This document shows positions 24,730 through 33,411 of a DNA stretch of 64,000 bases, in pieces. The translations under genes were made by a program, and so were the position numbers. Position 1 is the stretch's first letter, and every line of letters begins with the position of its first letter. The DNA lies in assembly GCF_012184385.1 (NCBI RefSeq), contig NZ_VSRL01000011.1, positions 1 to 64,000 of the forward strand, given 5' to 3'. The stretch comes from Lentzea indica. GTDB lineage: Bacteria; Actinomycetota; Actinomycetes; Mycobacteriales; Pseudonocardiaceae. The notes beneath the pieces were generated by a model. It ran no database searches and was not told the DNA's origin. It was given only the letters and a program-made list of their open reading frames with translations.

Positions 24730-27495
24730 ATGCGGAGCAAAACCGGACTCGAGTTCGGCGTGCTCGGTCCACTCCAGGTGCTCGCGGACGGCCGTCTCAT
24801 CCAGCTGGGCCGCCGCGGCATGCGCGGACTGCTGGCCATGCTGGTCGTCGAGGCGAACCGACCCGTCTCGATCGACCAGATCGTCGACGCGCTGTGGACG
24901 GACTCGCCGCCGGCCACCGCGCGGACGATCGTGCACGGTTACGTCTCGCGGCTGCGCAAGGTGCTGGAGGAGGCCGATCCGACCGGCTCCGCGATCATCC
25001 GCACCACGCCGACCGGGTACCAGCTGACCGTGGATCCCTGGCGTCTCGACCTGCACCGCGCCCGGCAGCTCGTGGCGTCTTCCCGTGGCAAGCCCGCCGC
25101 CATCAGGGCGGGCTTGCTGCGCGAGGCGTTGGGTCTGTGGCGCGGGCCCGTGCTCGCCGACGTACCTGGCGACCCGATGACCTCTGATCTTGAAGAGCTG
25201 CGGCTGTCGGCGTTGGAGGAACGCATCGACGCCGAGCTGGAGCTGGGCCGTCATCTGGAGCTCGTGGGCGAGCTGCGCGGGCTGTGCACCGAGTACCCGT
25301 TCCGCGAACGCCTGGTGGCGCACAGCATGCGCGCTCTGTACCGATCTGGGCAGCGCGCCGATGCTCTCGAGGCCTACCAACGGTTCCAGCGCCGTGCCGT
25401 GGACGAGCTGGGCATCGATCCCGGCCCGCAGCTGCGGTTGTTGCAGGAGCAGGTGCTGCGCGACGACCCGGCGCTGAGCGTGATCGGCGCGGTCGAGAGC
25501 CGTCCTGTCGCACCTCGCGCGGGGATCGTGTCGCCGGCGTTGCTGCCCGCCTCCGCGTCCCGGCTGTTCGGTCGTGACAACGACAAGGCGTGGCTGGACA
25601 ACGTCTGCGCGACCAGGAACCTGCTCGCCACGACCGTCGCCGTGCTGACCGGTGCGCCCGGCGTCGGCAAGAGCGCACTCGCGATCACGTGGGGGCACGA
25701 GAACTCCGAGATGTTCCCGCACGGCGTGCTGTTCGCGTCGCTCGGCGACACCGAGCCGGGCGAGGTGCTGACCAGGTTCCTGGTGGCGCTGGGCGTTCCC
25801 GCGGACGGTGTGCCGGTCGCGCTGGAGGACCGCGTCGGGCTGTACCGGTCGTTGCTCAACCGCCGCCGCGTGCTGGTGGTGCTGGACGACGCGACGGGCT
25901 TCGACCAGGTGCAGCCGCTGCTGCCGCCCGGTTCCGGCTCGGTCGTGCTGGTGACGTCGCGCATCAAGATGGAACGTCTCGTCGTCACGAACAGCGCCCG
26001 CGTGCGCAAGCTCGGCCCGCTGGACGACGACGCGGCGCGCGAGCTGGTGGACGACGTGCTGGGCAAGCCGTTGTCCTCGGAAGACCCGGTCGCCTCCCGC
26101 AAGCTCGCCGAGCTGTGCGGCGGGTTGCCGCTGGCGCTGCGGGTGGCCGCGGCGAAGCTGGTGATCAGTCCGGAATGGACTGTCGAGGAGCTGGTGGGAG
26201 AACTGGCCGACGACGGGCACCGGATGCGTGGCTTGGACCTACCTGAGGCAGGCGTGGGGGTGTCGCGGGCGCTCGACCTGTCGACCCGCGACCTGCCGTC
26301 CGAGCTCGGCGAGGTCTTCGAGTCCGTCGGCATGGCGCCGGGCCGCTGGATGTCGTCGCACGCCGTCGCCGCGCTGACCCGCACCCGCGTCGAGTCGGCC
26401 CGCGACCGGCTGACGCAGCTCGTCGAGGTGAACCTGCTGGTCGAGCCGTGGCCGGACGGCTTCACGATGCACGAACTGGTGCGGCTGTACGTGCGGGGAG
26501 CGGGTCGTTCCGACCTGGACTCGTTGCGCCGCCTGGTGAACTACTACCTCGTCGCGTGCGACCACGTCCGCCGCGCCATCCGACCGGCGCGCGACGGACT
26601 GGACTTCGCGTTGGGGGACAACGGGTCCACGTCGGTGCCGGCGTTCGGCGATCCGATCGACTGGTTCGACCAGGAGTGGCCCAACATCGTCGCGGTCGTG
26701 CACGCGTCCGCCGAATCGGGCCTGCACGACCAGGTCTGGCAGCTCGTCAGGCTGTTGCACACCTACGCGACGGCGCGGGCGCTCACCGGCGAGTGGGTCG
26801 CGCTGGTCGGGTTCGGCCTGGCCGCGGCCGAGGTGACGGGGAGCCGCCTCGGCCAGATCCTGATGCTCGACACGACCTACACGACGAACGCCCGGCTGGG
26901 ACGCCCGGTTCTGCTGCCGGACGCACGCCGCGCGCACCGGCTCGCCGTCGAGCTGGGAGAGCGCCAGTACCTGGTGCTGACGCTCGCCCAACTCGCCGAC
27001 GTCCTGTTCCGGCTCAAGCACCACGACGAGGCGTTGCTGCACTTCTGGGAGTCGGTGCAGCTCGCGCAGCAGTCCGGTGACGTGGTCGGCGAAGGCCATG
27101 GGCTCAACAACGTGGCACAGGTCGAACTGGCCCGCGGTCGCGTGGAAGTCGCGCTGCAGCACCAGTCTCACGCCGTCGAGGTGTATCGGCGCTCCGGCGA
27201 CCACGTCGCGTTGATCCGGGGTCTCGCCAACCTGGCCGAGCTCCATCTGGAAGCCGGGTCCCTGGACCAGGCCGAGTCGCTCGCGCGTCAGGTCGTCGAC
27301 CAGGCCGCCGTCGCCGAGGTGACCTACCTGGAAGGCTTTGGCCGCCACGTGCTCGGCGGTGTGCTGCTCCGGCGGGCGGAATGGGTTGCTGCAGCAGCGG
27401 AATTGACTGAGGCGCTGCGCCTGTACTCGCAGGTCAACTCGGCCCGCGCGGTCGAGGTGCGTGCCGCTTTGGACTCGCTGTCGTCAGAGGTTTAG
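24730..27495 (+). CDS. AfsR/SARP-type regulator: winged helix, BTAD, NB-ARC, TPR
   Basis: A 921-residue STAND-type transcription activator. The ATG at 24730 has GGGAGGGG just upstream. Residues 5-95 are an OmpR-like winged helix (EFGVLGPLQVLADGRLIQLG, ARTIVHGYVSRLRKVL). Residues about 100-245 are the bacterial activation domain (EALGLWRGPVLADV, EAYQRFQRRAVDELGIDPG). Residues about 280-600 are NB-ARC with Walker A TGAPGVGKSALAI near 307, Walker B VLVVLDDA and the GLPLALR motif. The rest are TPR-like repeats (HALNNVAQ-type GLNNVAQVELARGRVEVA). Such proteins usually activate antibiotic clusters or morphology, but no biosynthetic cluster is in this window. It diverges from the ADP-ribosylglycohydrolase gene by about 100 nt. 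Confidence 0.92.
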   Translation: MRSKTGLEFGVLGPLQVLADGRLIQLGRRGMRGLLAMLVVEANRPVSIDQIVDALWTDSPPATARTIVHGYVSRLRKVLEEADPTGSAIIRTTPTGYQLTVDPWRLDLHRARQLVASSRGKPAAIRAGLLREALGLWRGPVLADVPGDPMTSDLEELRLSALEERIDAELELGRHLELVGELRGLCTEYPFRERLVAHSMRALYRSGQRADALEAYQRFQRRAVDELGIDPGPQLRLLQEQVLRDDPALSVIGAVESRPVAPRAGIVSPALLPASASRLFGRDNDKAWLDNVCATRNLLATTVAVLTGAPGVGKSALAITWGHENSEMFPHGVLFASLGDTEPGEVLTRFLVALGVPADGVPVALEDRVGLYRSLLNRRRVLVVLDDATGFDQVQPLLPPGSGSVVLVTSRIKMERLVVTNSARVRKLGPLDDDAARELVDDVLGKPLSSEDPVASRKLAELCGGLPLALRVAAAKLVISPEWTVEELVGELADDGHRMRGLDLPEAGVGVSRALDLSTRDLPSELGEVFESVGMAPGRWMSSHAVAALTRTRVESARDRLTQLVEVNLLVEPWPDGFTMHELVRLYVRGAGRSDLDSLRRLVNYYLVACDHVRRAIRPARDGLDFALGDNGSTSVPAFGDPIDWFDQEWPNIVAVVHASAESGLHDQVWQLVRLLHTYATARALTGEWVALVGFGLAAAEVTGSRLGQILMLDTTYTTNARLGRPVLLPDARRAHRLAVELGERQYLVLTLAQLADVLFRLKHHDEALLHFWESVQLAQQSGDVVGEGHGLNNVAQVELARGRVEVALQHQSHAVEVYRRSGDHVALIRGLANLAELHLEAGSLDQAESLARQVVDQAAVAEVTYLEGFGRHVLGGVLLRRAEWVAAAAELTEALRLYSQVNSARAVEVRAALDSLSSEV

Positions 27496-27592
27496 CGGCT
27501 GTTTAGTCGTCTGGTCCCAAAACATGGGATGTTGGATGTGCAGGCCGCCGAGTGGGGGATTACCGAGGGGGTAAGGCGCCTGCGTTCGGAGG

Positions 27593-27628
27593 GCCCGACC
27601 GGCATTCGGGGGAGAGTGCCGGTCGGGC
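27593..27628. terminator. Bidirectional terminator
   Basis: Arms 27593-27607 and 27614-27628 pair over 15 bp with one G-U pair around a 6-nt loop. They lie between the convergent SARP gene and the SGNH hydrolase gene. The rest of 27496-27646 shows no gene. Confidence 0.75.
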
Positions 27629-27646
27629 TCTCGCTCGTCAGCACCT

Positions 27647-28432
27647 TCAGAAGTTCTCTTCGGTGCAACGGGCGATCGGCAGCAATTCCGGCCGTTTCGG
27701 CGCCAGACCATCGCCCATCGACTCGCCCCGCAGCTGCCTGCCGATCCACGGCACCACGTGCTCGCGCGCCCACTTGAGGTCGGCCTTGCGCTGCGTGACC
27801 CAGTCCGTCTGCTCGAGCGCGGGCCACGGCTCGTTCCACGAGTGGTCGTCGCTGAGGCCGAGCACCTCGTAGGCCTTGAGCGCGACTCGCTGATGCCCCT
27901 CCGGCGAGAGGTGCAGCCGGTCCTCGCTCCACGCGCGACGGTCGTGCAGGACGTGCATGGACCACAGATCGACCATCCGGCAGTGGTAGCGCTCGGCGAT
28001 CGCCCACAGGTGCGAGTTGTAGATCGCGATCTTGCCCCGCAGAGACCGCAGAAGAGGCGTGGAACGGGTGTCGAAACCAGTGAAGATCACGACGTCGCAC
28101 CCGGCTGCCCTGAGGTCGGCCACGGCCACCTCGTAGACCTCGGCCAGCGCGTCCGGATCGCTGTTCGGCACCATGATGTCGTTGCCGCCGCCGCAGAACG
28201 TCACCAGGTCCGGCTTGAGCGAGATCGCGAGCGGCACCTGCTCGTCCACGATCTCCTGCAGCATCTTGCCCCTGATCGCGAAGTTGGCGTACCTGAACTC
28301 AGGCGCCCGCGCGGCGATCATCTCCGCCAGCCGGTCCGCCCACCCCACGTACGTGTCGCCCGGCCCTGGATCGTCCATGCCCTCGGTGAAGCTGTCCCCC
28401 AGGGACACCAGACTGTTCCATCGCAGCAGCAC
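27647..28432 (-). CDS. SGNH/GDSL-family hydrolase
   Basis: A 261-residue esterase/lipase-type protein. Block I is SLVSLGDSFTEGMDD with the Ser nucleophile near residue 13, block II Gly is in ANFAIRGKMLQ, block III is FCGGGNDIMVP with the Asn of the oxyanion hole, and block V is WSEDRLHLSPEGHQRVA with the Asp-x-x-His pair. I start at the GTG at 28432 because GAGGGGG sits just upstream; the longer reading to 28516 has no ribosome site. No signal peptide is visible, so it probably acts in the cytoplasm. The substrate is unknown, with acyl esters or carbohydrate acetyl groups likely by family. Confidence 0.88.
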   Translation of the reverse strand: MLLRWNSLVSLGDSFTEGMDDPGPGDTYVGWADRLAEMIAARAPEFRYANFAIRGKMLQEIVDEQVPLAISLKPDLVTFCGGGNDIMVPNSDPDALAEVYEVAVADLRAAGCDVVIFTGFDTRSTPLLRSLRGKIAIYNSHLWAIAERYHCRMVDLWSMHVLHDRRAWSEDRLHLSPEGHQRVALKAYEVLGLSDDHSWNEPWPALEQTDWVTQRKADLKWAREHVVPWIGRQLRGESMGDGLAPKRPELLPIARCTEENF

Positions 28433-28651
28433 AACATCCCCCTCACTTCCGCGTGCCCTCACTTCCGCGCGCCCGCGGCTCCCGTTCGCAGGCGACTGGT
28501 CAGCATGCACAACCAACCACCGGTTACGCCACCGTCGGTTACGGCATCGTAAGTTTTGTCGCTGTGGGTGACGATTCTTTTACCACTCGATCGAGGGAAG
28601 CTTGAGAGTGATCCGGGGGATTGGTCTCATTCTGTCGCTAGCTTCTGTCGC

Positions 28652-29071
28652 GTGCGTTCAGGTTTGCCGCTTCCTTCCATTTCACTGGGTGTCGCGCTCG
28701 TCACACTTGCTGTCCTCGCCGGTGTGGCCGTGAGCACCGGTGTGGTGCCCGTCCCCGGGCCGTCCGATGCCGCACCCGTCGAGCCGGAGGTGGCGAACAT
28801 CGGGGGTGATCAGCCGCCCATGGAGTTCACCCCGGCGTCGTCCGTGGTGAAGGTGTCGCCGTCGCGGCCTTCGTCACCCAGGCCCGTCGTGATCCCGCCG
28901 CCGCACTCGAACCCGGTGGTGACGCCGGAAGCCGCGGAGCCGCGGATCAGCGTCGCCGGCACCACCGTGGTGCCGACGGTGTCGCTGCCGACGCTCTCGT
29001 CCGAGCCTGCGCCCAGTGCGCCTTCGTCTTCCGGCCCAACGGAAAACCCCCGCAGCGACCTCGGCGCGTGA
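28652..29071 (+). CDS. Exported Pro/Ser/Val-rich protein, unknown
   Basis: About 139 residues from the GTG at 28652. A longer reading begins at 28556 but lacks a ribosome site and a signal. One hydrophobic segment (ISLGVALVTLAVLAGVAVST) near the N-terminus would serve as signal peptide or anchor. All that follows is low complexity rich in Pro, Ser, Val and Thr (SRPSSPRPVVIPPPHSNPVV), with no domain. TAGCTT at 28639-28644, 7 nt before the GTG, could drive a leaderless transcript. It is probably a wall- or membrane-linked spacer protein. Its stop lies inside the terminator stem at 29047-29085. Confidence 0.55.
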   Translation: MRSGLPLPSISLGVALVTLAVLAGVAVSTGVVPVPGPSDAAPVEPEVANIGGDQPPMEFTPASSVVKVSPSRPSSPRPVVIPPPHSNPVVTPEAAEPRISVAGTTVVPTVSLPTLSSEPAPSAPSSSGPTENPRSDLGA

Positions 29072-29085
29072 GGTCGCTGCGGGGG
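29047..29085 (+). terminator. Terminator overlapping the end of the Pro/Ser-rich gene
   Basis: A perfect 16-bp stem (29047-29062 with 29070-29085) and a 7-nt loop. The TGA stop (29069-29071) is at the loop/arm junction. It is followed by the three-unit hairpin array. Confidence 0.7.
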
Positions 29086-29089
29086 CCGT

Positions 29090-29247
29090 TGGGACCTTTC
29101 CGAAGGGGAGCGCCGCCGCCGATCAGCTCCCCCTCGGAAAGGGGTGGGACCACTGCCCGGGACGCCGCCGCCGATCTGCCCCGAGCAGTGGGGTTTGGGA
29201 CCGTCTCAGGGGGCGCCGCCGCCGATCTACCCCCTGAGACGGGGTCT
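29090..29247. repeat. Three tandem hairpins with a conserved loop and divergent stems
   Basis: Each unit begins TGGGACC (29090, 29145, 29196) and has the loop GCCGCCGCCGATC (29112-29124, 29164-29176, 29215-29227). The flanking arms differ in sequence between units but pair within each unit: 29095-29111 with 29126-29142, 29150-29161 with 29180-29191, and 29201-29213 with 29230-29242. The period is about 51-55 nt. The array fills the gap between two convergent genes, so it may act as a tandem terminator. Confidence 0.85.
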
Positions 29248-29250
29248 TGT

Positions 29251-30264
29251 TCACCCGCTGGCTGCCACGTCCAGGGCAGCAGCCGGCAGGTGATCGTCGT
29301 AGGCCGAGCGCAGCCTCAGCTCTGCGCCCGGCGAGGCTCCGATGAAGTCGAGTCCGAGCAGGGCCGCGCCCACCACCGGAGGCACGTCGACCACCCGCAC
29401 CTGGGCCAGCGGCGCCATCTCCAGCAGCTTCTGACGGACAGGGCCCACCACGACGTCGCCGGTGCTGGTCAGGACGCCGCCGCCCAGCACCACGTCCACG
29501 GGCTCGTCCATCAGGTCGAGCTTGCGCAGGGAGACGGTGGAGAGCAGCACGATCTCCTCGACCAGGCGGTCGATCTCGGCCAGGGCCACGGCATCGCCGC
29601 GGGCGGCGACGTCGAAGACGATGGGGCAGAGGGCGTGCGGGTCGAGCGCGATCTCCTCGAAGTGGATCTTCTCGACCACCTTCAGGATGGACGTCTCGCC
29701 GTAGTGCTCCAGCAGGGCCGGCAGCAGCTCGGTGTGCTTGCCGCGGCCGTCCTCGGCTCGGACGGCGTGCCACAGCGCGTCGTTGCCGAGCTGGCCGCCG
29801 CCGCCCCAGTCGCCGGAGATCGCGCCCAGGGCGGGAAAACGGTGAGTGCGCCCGTCATGGGCCACACCGACGGCGTTGATGCCGGCGCCACACACGACGG
29901 CGACACCTACACCGGATGCGGTTCCGGCGCGCAGCAACGCGAAGGTGTCGTTGCCGACGAACGTGGTGGTGGACCAGTTTCGCTCGGTGATCGCCCGCGT
30001 CAGGTCCTCCTCCTCGCGGGGCAGGTCCGCTCCCGCGAGGTAGGCGGCCGTGTGCGAGGCGATCGGCTCGTCGGGGGACAGTCCCGCCTGAGCTGCGGCC
30101 TCGCGTGCCAGTTTCTCGAACACGTCGAGTCCGCGCTTCATGCCGACGGTCTGCGGCGGCGCACCTGGGCCGCGCACCTGCGCGAGCACCTTGCCGTCCG
30201 CGTCGACCAGCAGCACCGCGGTCTTGCTGTTCCCGCCGTCGATGGCGAGCACCCGGTCCGTCAT
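29251..30264 (-). CDS. BadF/BadG-type sugar kinase (N-acetylglucosamine kinase-like)
   Basis: A 337-residue ASKHA-fold kinase. The phosphate-1 motif is RVLAIDGGNSKTAVLLVD at the N-terminus, phosphate-2 is VAVVCGAGINAVGV, the GDWGGGGQLG segment is typical of NAG-kinase/BadF proteins, and the adenosine motif is VVLGGGVL. I start at the ATG at 30264; a GTG at 30288 lies inside the GH4 gene. It is the last gene of the ROK-ABC-GH4 operon. It probably phosphorylates the sugar released or imported by this system, with GlcNAc or a similar aminosugar suggested by the family only. Confidence 0.85.
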   Translation of the reverse strand: MTDRVLAIDGGNSKTAVLLVDADGKVLAQVRGPGAPPQTVGMKRGLDVFEKLAREAAAQAGLSPDEPIASHTAAYLAGADLPREEEDLTRAITERNWSTTTFVGNDTFALLRAGTASGVGVAVVCGAGINAVGVAHDGRTHRFPALGAISGDWGGGGQLGNDALWHAVRAEDGRGKHTELLPALLEHYGETSILKVVEKIHFEEIALDPHALCPIVFDVAARGDAVALAEIDRLVEEIVLLSTVSLRKLDLMDEPVDVVLGGGVLTSTGDVVVGPVRQKLLEMAPLAQVRVVDVPPVVGAALLGLDFIGASPGAELRLRSAYDDHLPAAALDVAASG

Positions 30265-30269
30265 TGTTG

Positions 30270-31538
30270 TCAGGCTCCCTTCACCCACGGAAGCAGATCG
30301 CGGTTCTGCGCGATCAGCTCGTCGGCCAGCTGGTCCGCGATGGCGTGCTGGCCGATCAGCGGGTGGGCGAGCAGTGCGTTCGCCACTCGGTCGCGACCAC
30401 CGTGGATCGCGGCTTCCAGTGCCAGGTACTCGTACGCGGTCACGTGCGAGATGAGGCCGGAGATCGACGGCTCGACCGGGCGCACCGGCAGTGCAACGCC
30501 GCCGTTGGAGTCCACAGTGGACGAAACTTCGATCACAGCGTCATCGGGCAGGAACGGCAGCGTGCCGTTGTTCTGCACGTTCACCACGTGCCTCTCGGCG
30601 CCCGCACCGCCCGTCAGCGCGTGCACGAGCTGCACGGCGGCCTCGGAGTAGTACGCGCCGCCGCGCTGCGACAGCTGCTCCGGCTTCGTCACGACCGACT
30701 GGTCGCCGTAGATGTCGAGCAGCTCCTTCTCGACCGCCGCGACGACCTCGGCGCGCGGCGGCTCGGTCTGCTGCTTCTTCACGACGGCGTCGTGGTTGTA
30801 GAAGTAGTTCAGGTAGTACGACGGCACCATGTTCAGGCGCTGGATCAGCGACGCGTCGATGCCGACGTGCTCGGACAGGCCCTCGATGTGCTGCGAGAGC
30901 AGCTCCGGCAGCCGGTCCACGCCGTCGACGTGGACGCCGCGCTCCCACGTCAGGTGGTTCAGTCCGATGTGGTCGAGTTCCACAGTGGACGGATCGACGC
31001 CCAGCAGGCCGGCGGTCCAGCGCTGGAAGGTGATCGCCACGTTGCACAGGCCGATCGCCTTGTGACCCGCCTGCAGCAGCGCACGCGTGACGATGCCGAC
31101 CGGGTTCGTGAAGTTCACGATCCAGGTGTCCGGGCCTGCCAGGCGGCGAACCCTCTCCGCGATGTCCAAGACCACCGGCACGGTCCGCAGGGCCTTGGCG
31201 AGGCCTCCCGCGCCGGTGGTCTCCTGGCCGACGCACCCGCAGGTGAGCGGGAACGTCTCGTCCGACGCGCGTGCCTTCTGGCCGCCGACTCGCAACTGCA
31301 ACAGCACTGCGGACGCGCCCTCGACACCCTCTTCGAGCGACGTGGTGGTACGCACCTTCGCCGGGTGACCCGCGTGGTGCAGCAGACGCTGGCTGAACGG
31401 GCCGACGAGGGAGAGGCGGTGCTCGTCCGGGTCGACGAGGACGATCTCGTCCACCGCCAGGCTGGTGCGACGACCGGCAATGCCGTCGATCAGCTCAGGT
31501 GTGTAGGTGGACCCGCCACCGACGACGGTGAGTTTCAT
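30270..31538 (-). CDS. GH4 family 6-phospho-beta-glucosidase-like glycosidase
   Basis: A 422-residue NAD+/Mn2+-dependent GH4 enzyme that cleaves through a redox elimination mechanism. The N-terminal Rossmann fold is MKLTVVGGGSTYTPELIDG, with DEIVLVDPDEHRL after it. The metal site Cys is in IGLCNVAITFQ and the ligand His in LDHIGLNHLTWERGV, and IVNFTNPVGIVTRAL is the family signature. Most GH4 6-phosphoglucosidases act on PTS-imported disaccharide phosphates, yet here the importer is an ABC system. Either the substrate is unphosphorylated or the adjacent BadF kinase provides the phosphate. The ATG overlaps the permease stop by 4 nt. Confidence 0.93.
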   Translation of the reverse strand: MKLTVVGGGSTYTPELIDGIAGRRTSLAVDEIVLVDPDEHRLSLVGPFSQRLLHHAGHPAKVRTTTSLEEGVEGASAVLLQLRVGGQKARASDETFPLTCGCVGQETTGAGGLAKALRTVPVVLDIAERVRRLAGPDTWIVNFTNPVGIVTRALLQAGHKAIGLCNVAITFQRWTAGLLGVDPSTVELDHIGLNHLTWERGVHVDGVDRLPELLSQHIEGLSEHVGIDASLIQRLNMVPSYYLNYFYNHDAVVKKQQTEPPRAEVVAAVEKELLDIYGDQSVVTKPEQLSQRGGAYYSEAAVQLVHALTGGAGAERHVVNVQNNGTLPFLPDDAVIEVSSTVDSNGGVALPVRPVEPSISGLISHVTAYEYLALEAAIHGGRDRVANALLAHPLIGQHAIADQLADELIAQNRDLLPWVKGA

Positions 31539-32428
31539 CCCTTGACTCCCGTGAACGTGATTCCCTTGACGAACGACTTCTGAGCGAAGACGAAGAGGAC
31601 GACGGCCGGGATCATCGTCAGGAACGTCACCGCCATCGACGAGTTCCACTGGACGATGTGCATGCCCTTGAACGTCGCCAGTGCCAGTGACAACGTCCAC
31701 TGGTCCTTCACTTCGCCGGTGTAGAGCAACGGGCCGAAGTAGTCGTTCCAGGTGAAGAGGAAGCAGAACAGCGCGGTGGCCGCGATGCCGGGCTTGGCCA
31801 TCGGCACGATGATCCGGATCAGCGTCTGGAACTCCGAGCAGCCGTCCACCCTCGCAGCGTCTACATATGACTGCGGGATGGTGAGCATGAACTGGCGCAG
31901 CAGGAAGATGCTGAACGCGTCGAACAGGAAGTACGGCGCGATCAACGGCCACAGCGTGCCCGTGAGGCCGAGCGACGACCACGTGTCGTACAGCGGCACG
32001 GCCACGACCTGCGGCGGCAGCATCATCGCGCCGATGACCAGCAGGAAGGCCAGGTTCCTGCCGCGCCACCGGAGTTTCGCGAGCGCGTAGGCCGCGGGGA
32101 TCGACGAGATCAGCATGCCCGCGGTGGCGAGCAGCGAGTACGTGAGGCTGTTGATCAGGTACTGGAACAGCGGTGCCTTGTCGAAGACCTCGACGAAGTT
32201 CTCCCAGTGCCACTCGCGTGGCCAGAGGTCTGAGGTGAACGCCTGGTTGTCCGACATCACCGCGGTGAGGAAGACGAACACCACGGGAGTGGCGAACATC
32301 AGGCCGAGTGCGAGGCCGATCGCATGCGTGGCGACCCAGTTCAGGAAACCGCCGACGTTGCGCTTCCTGCGCGGCAGCTCCCGTTCGGCTGGGACGTCGA
32401 CCGGTGGTTTGGCCAGCGTGGCGGTCAT
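31535..32428 (-). CDS. Carbohydrate ABC transporter permease (MalG-type)
   Basis: A 297-residue inner-membrane permease with six hydrophobic helices, of the CUT1 family. The EAA loop reads YVDAARVDGCSEFQTLIRIIVPMAKPG, which contacts the ATPase. The C-terminus LFVFAQKSFVKGITFTGVKG is typical of MalG-like subunits. It is coupled by 4-nt overlaps to the second permease upstream and the GH4 gene downstream. No ATPase is encoded in the operon, so a shared MsiK-type ATPase elsewhere presumably energises it, as in Streptomyces. Confidence 0.94.
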   Translation of the reverse strand: MTATLAKPPVDVPAERELPRRKRNVGGFLNWVATHAIGLALGLMFATPVVFVFLTAVMSDNQAFTSDLWPREWHWENFVEVFDKAPLFQYLINSLTYSLLATAGMLISSIPAAYALAKLRWRGRNLAFLLVIGAMMLPPQVVAVPLYDTWSSLGLTGTLWPLIAPYFLFDAFSIFLLRQFMLTIPQSYVDAARVDGCSEFQTLIRIIVPMAKPGIAATALFCFLFTWNDYFGPLLYTGEVKDQWTLSLALATFKGMHIVQWNSSMAVTFLTMIPAVVLFVFAQKSFVKGITFTGVKG

Positions 32429-33399
32429 GCTCCCGGACCCCCTTCCTCAGCGCTGGAGTTCTTGCGCATCCGCTGGACCAGCACGATGGTCACGGCGAAC
32501 GAGATGATGAACAGGACCGTGGCCATCGCGGCCGCGTAGCCCATGTCGAAGTAGCGGAAGCCTTGCGTGTACAGGTAAACCGGGAACGTCAGCGTGGAGT
32601 TGTCCGGGAACCCGAGGTACTTCGTCGACCCCGTCGCGTCCGCCGCACCCGAGCCGGCCGACCCCGCGACGACCGCCTGAGTGAAGAGCTGCAACGCGAG
32701 GATCACCGAGTTCACGACGCCGAAGAGCAGCACCGGGGAGATCGTCGGCAGCGTGACGTGCCACCAGCGCCGGATCGGGCCGGCGCCGTCGAGCTCGGCG
32801 GCCTCGTACTGCTCCTGCGGCACGTCGAGGATCGCGGCCAGGATGATGATCATCAGGTCGCCGGAGATCCACAGCATGATCGCGGTGATGCCGGGCTTGG
32901 CCCACCCTGGGTCGGAGAACCACAGCGGCGAGTCGAGTCCGAACCAGCCGAGAACGCTGTCCAGCGGACCACCGTTGGGCCGCATCACCATGAAGAACAC
33001 CAGCGTCGCGGCCACCGGCGGTGCCAGCGACGGCAGGTAGCAGAGCGTGCGGATCAACCCGACGCCCGACTTGAGACGAGCGATGACCGACGCCACGCCC
33101 AGCGCGAACACCGTCCGCGCGATCGTGAGCACCACGACGAACCACAGCGTGTTCGTGATCGCCTTGATGAGCAAGGGATCCTTGAACATGAACGTGTAGT
33201 TGTCGAGGCCGTTGAACTCCGGCGCGTTGATCAGGTCGTACTTCGTGAACGAGAAGACGACCGTGGCGACCAGCGGATAGCCGAAGAACAGTACGAAGCC
33301 GATGATTGCCGGGGCCATGAACCCGAGCACGGCGAGACGGTGGCGGGCACGTGCCCGCCCCCTGCCGGGGGCGGGCCGCGCGCCGAGCGTGGCGGCCAT
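32425..33399 (-). CDS. Carbohydrate ABC transporter permease (MalF-type)
   Basis: A 324-residue CUT1 permease with six hydrophobic helices, the first starting at HRLAVLGFMAPAIIGFVLFF. The EAA loop is EQYEAAELDGAGPIRRWWHVTLPTISP. A longer periplasmic region with TGSTKYLGFPDNST lies before the last helices. It pairs with the MalG-type subunit (4-nt overlap) and follows the binding-protein gene by 12 nt. Together they form the membrane channel of the GH4-associated importer. Confidence 0.94.
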   Translation of the reverse strand: MAATLGARPAPGRGRARARHRLAVLGFMAPAIIGFVLFFGYPLVATVVFSFTKYDLINAPEFNGLDNYTFMFKDPLLIKAITNTLWFVVVLTIARTVFALGVASVIARLKSGVGLIRTLCYLPSLAPPVAATLVFFMVMRPNGGPLDSVLGWFGLDSPLWFSDPGWAKPGITAIMLWISGDLMIIILAAILDVPQEQYEAAELDGAGPIRRWWHVTLPTISPVLLFGVVNSVILALQLFTQAVVAGSAGSGAADATGSTKYLGFPDNSTLTFPVYLYTQGFRYFDMGYAAAMATVLFIISFAVTIVLVQRMRKNSSAEEGGPGA

Positions 33400-33411
33400 C
33401 TTGCGAATCCC

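Noticed and set aside
29090-29247. Possible CRISPR array
   Set aside because: The repeats are a loop of about 13 nt with self-complementary flanks, only three units, and no spacers or cas genes.
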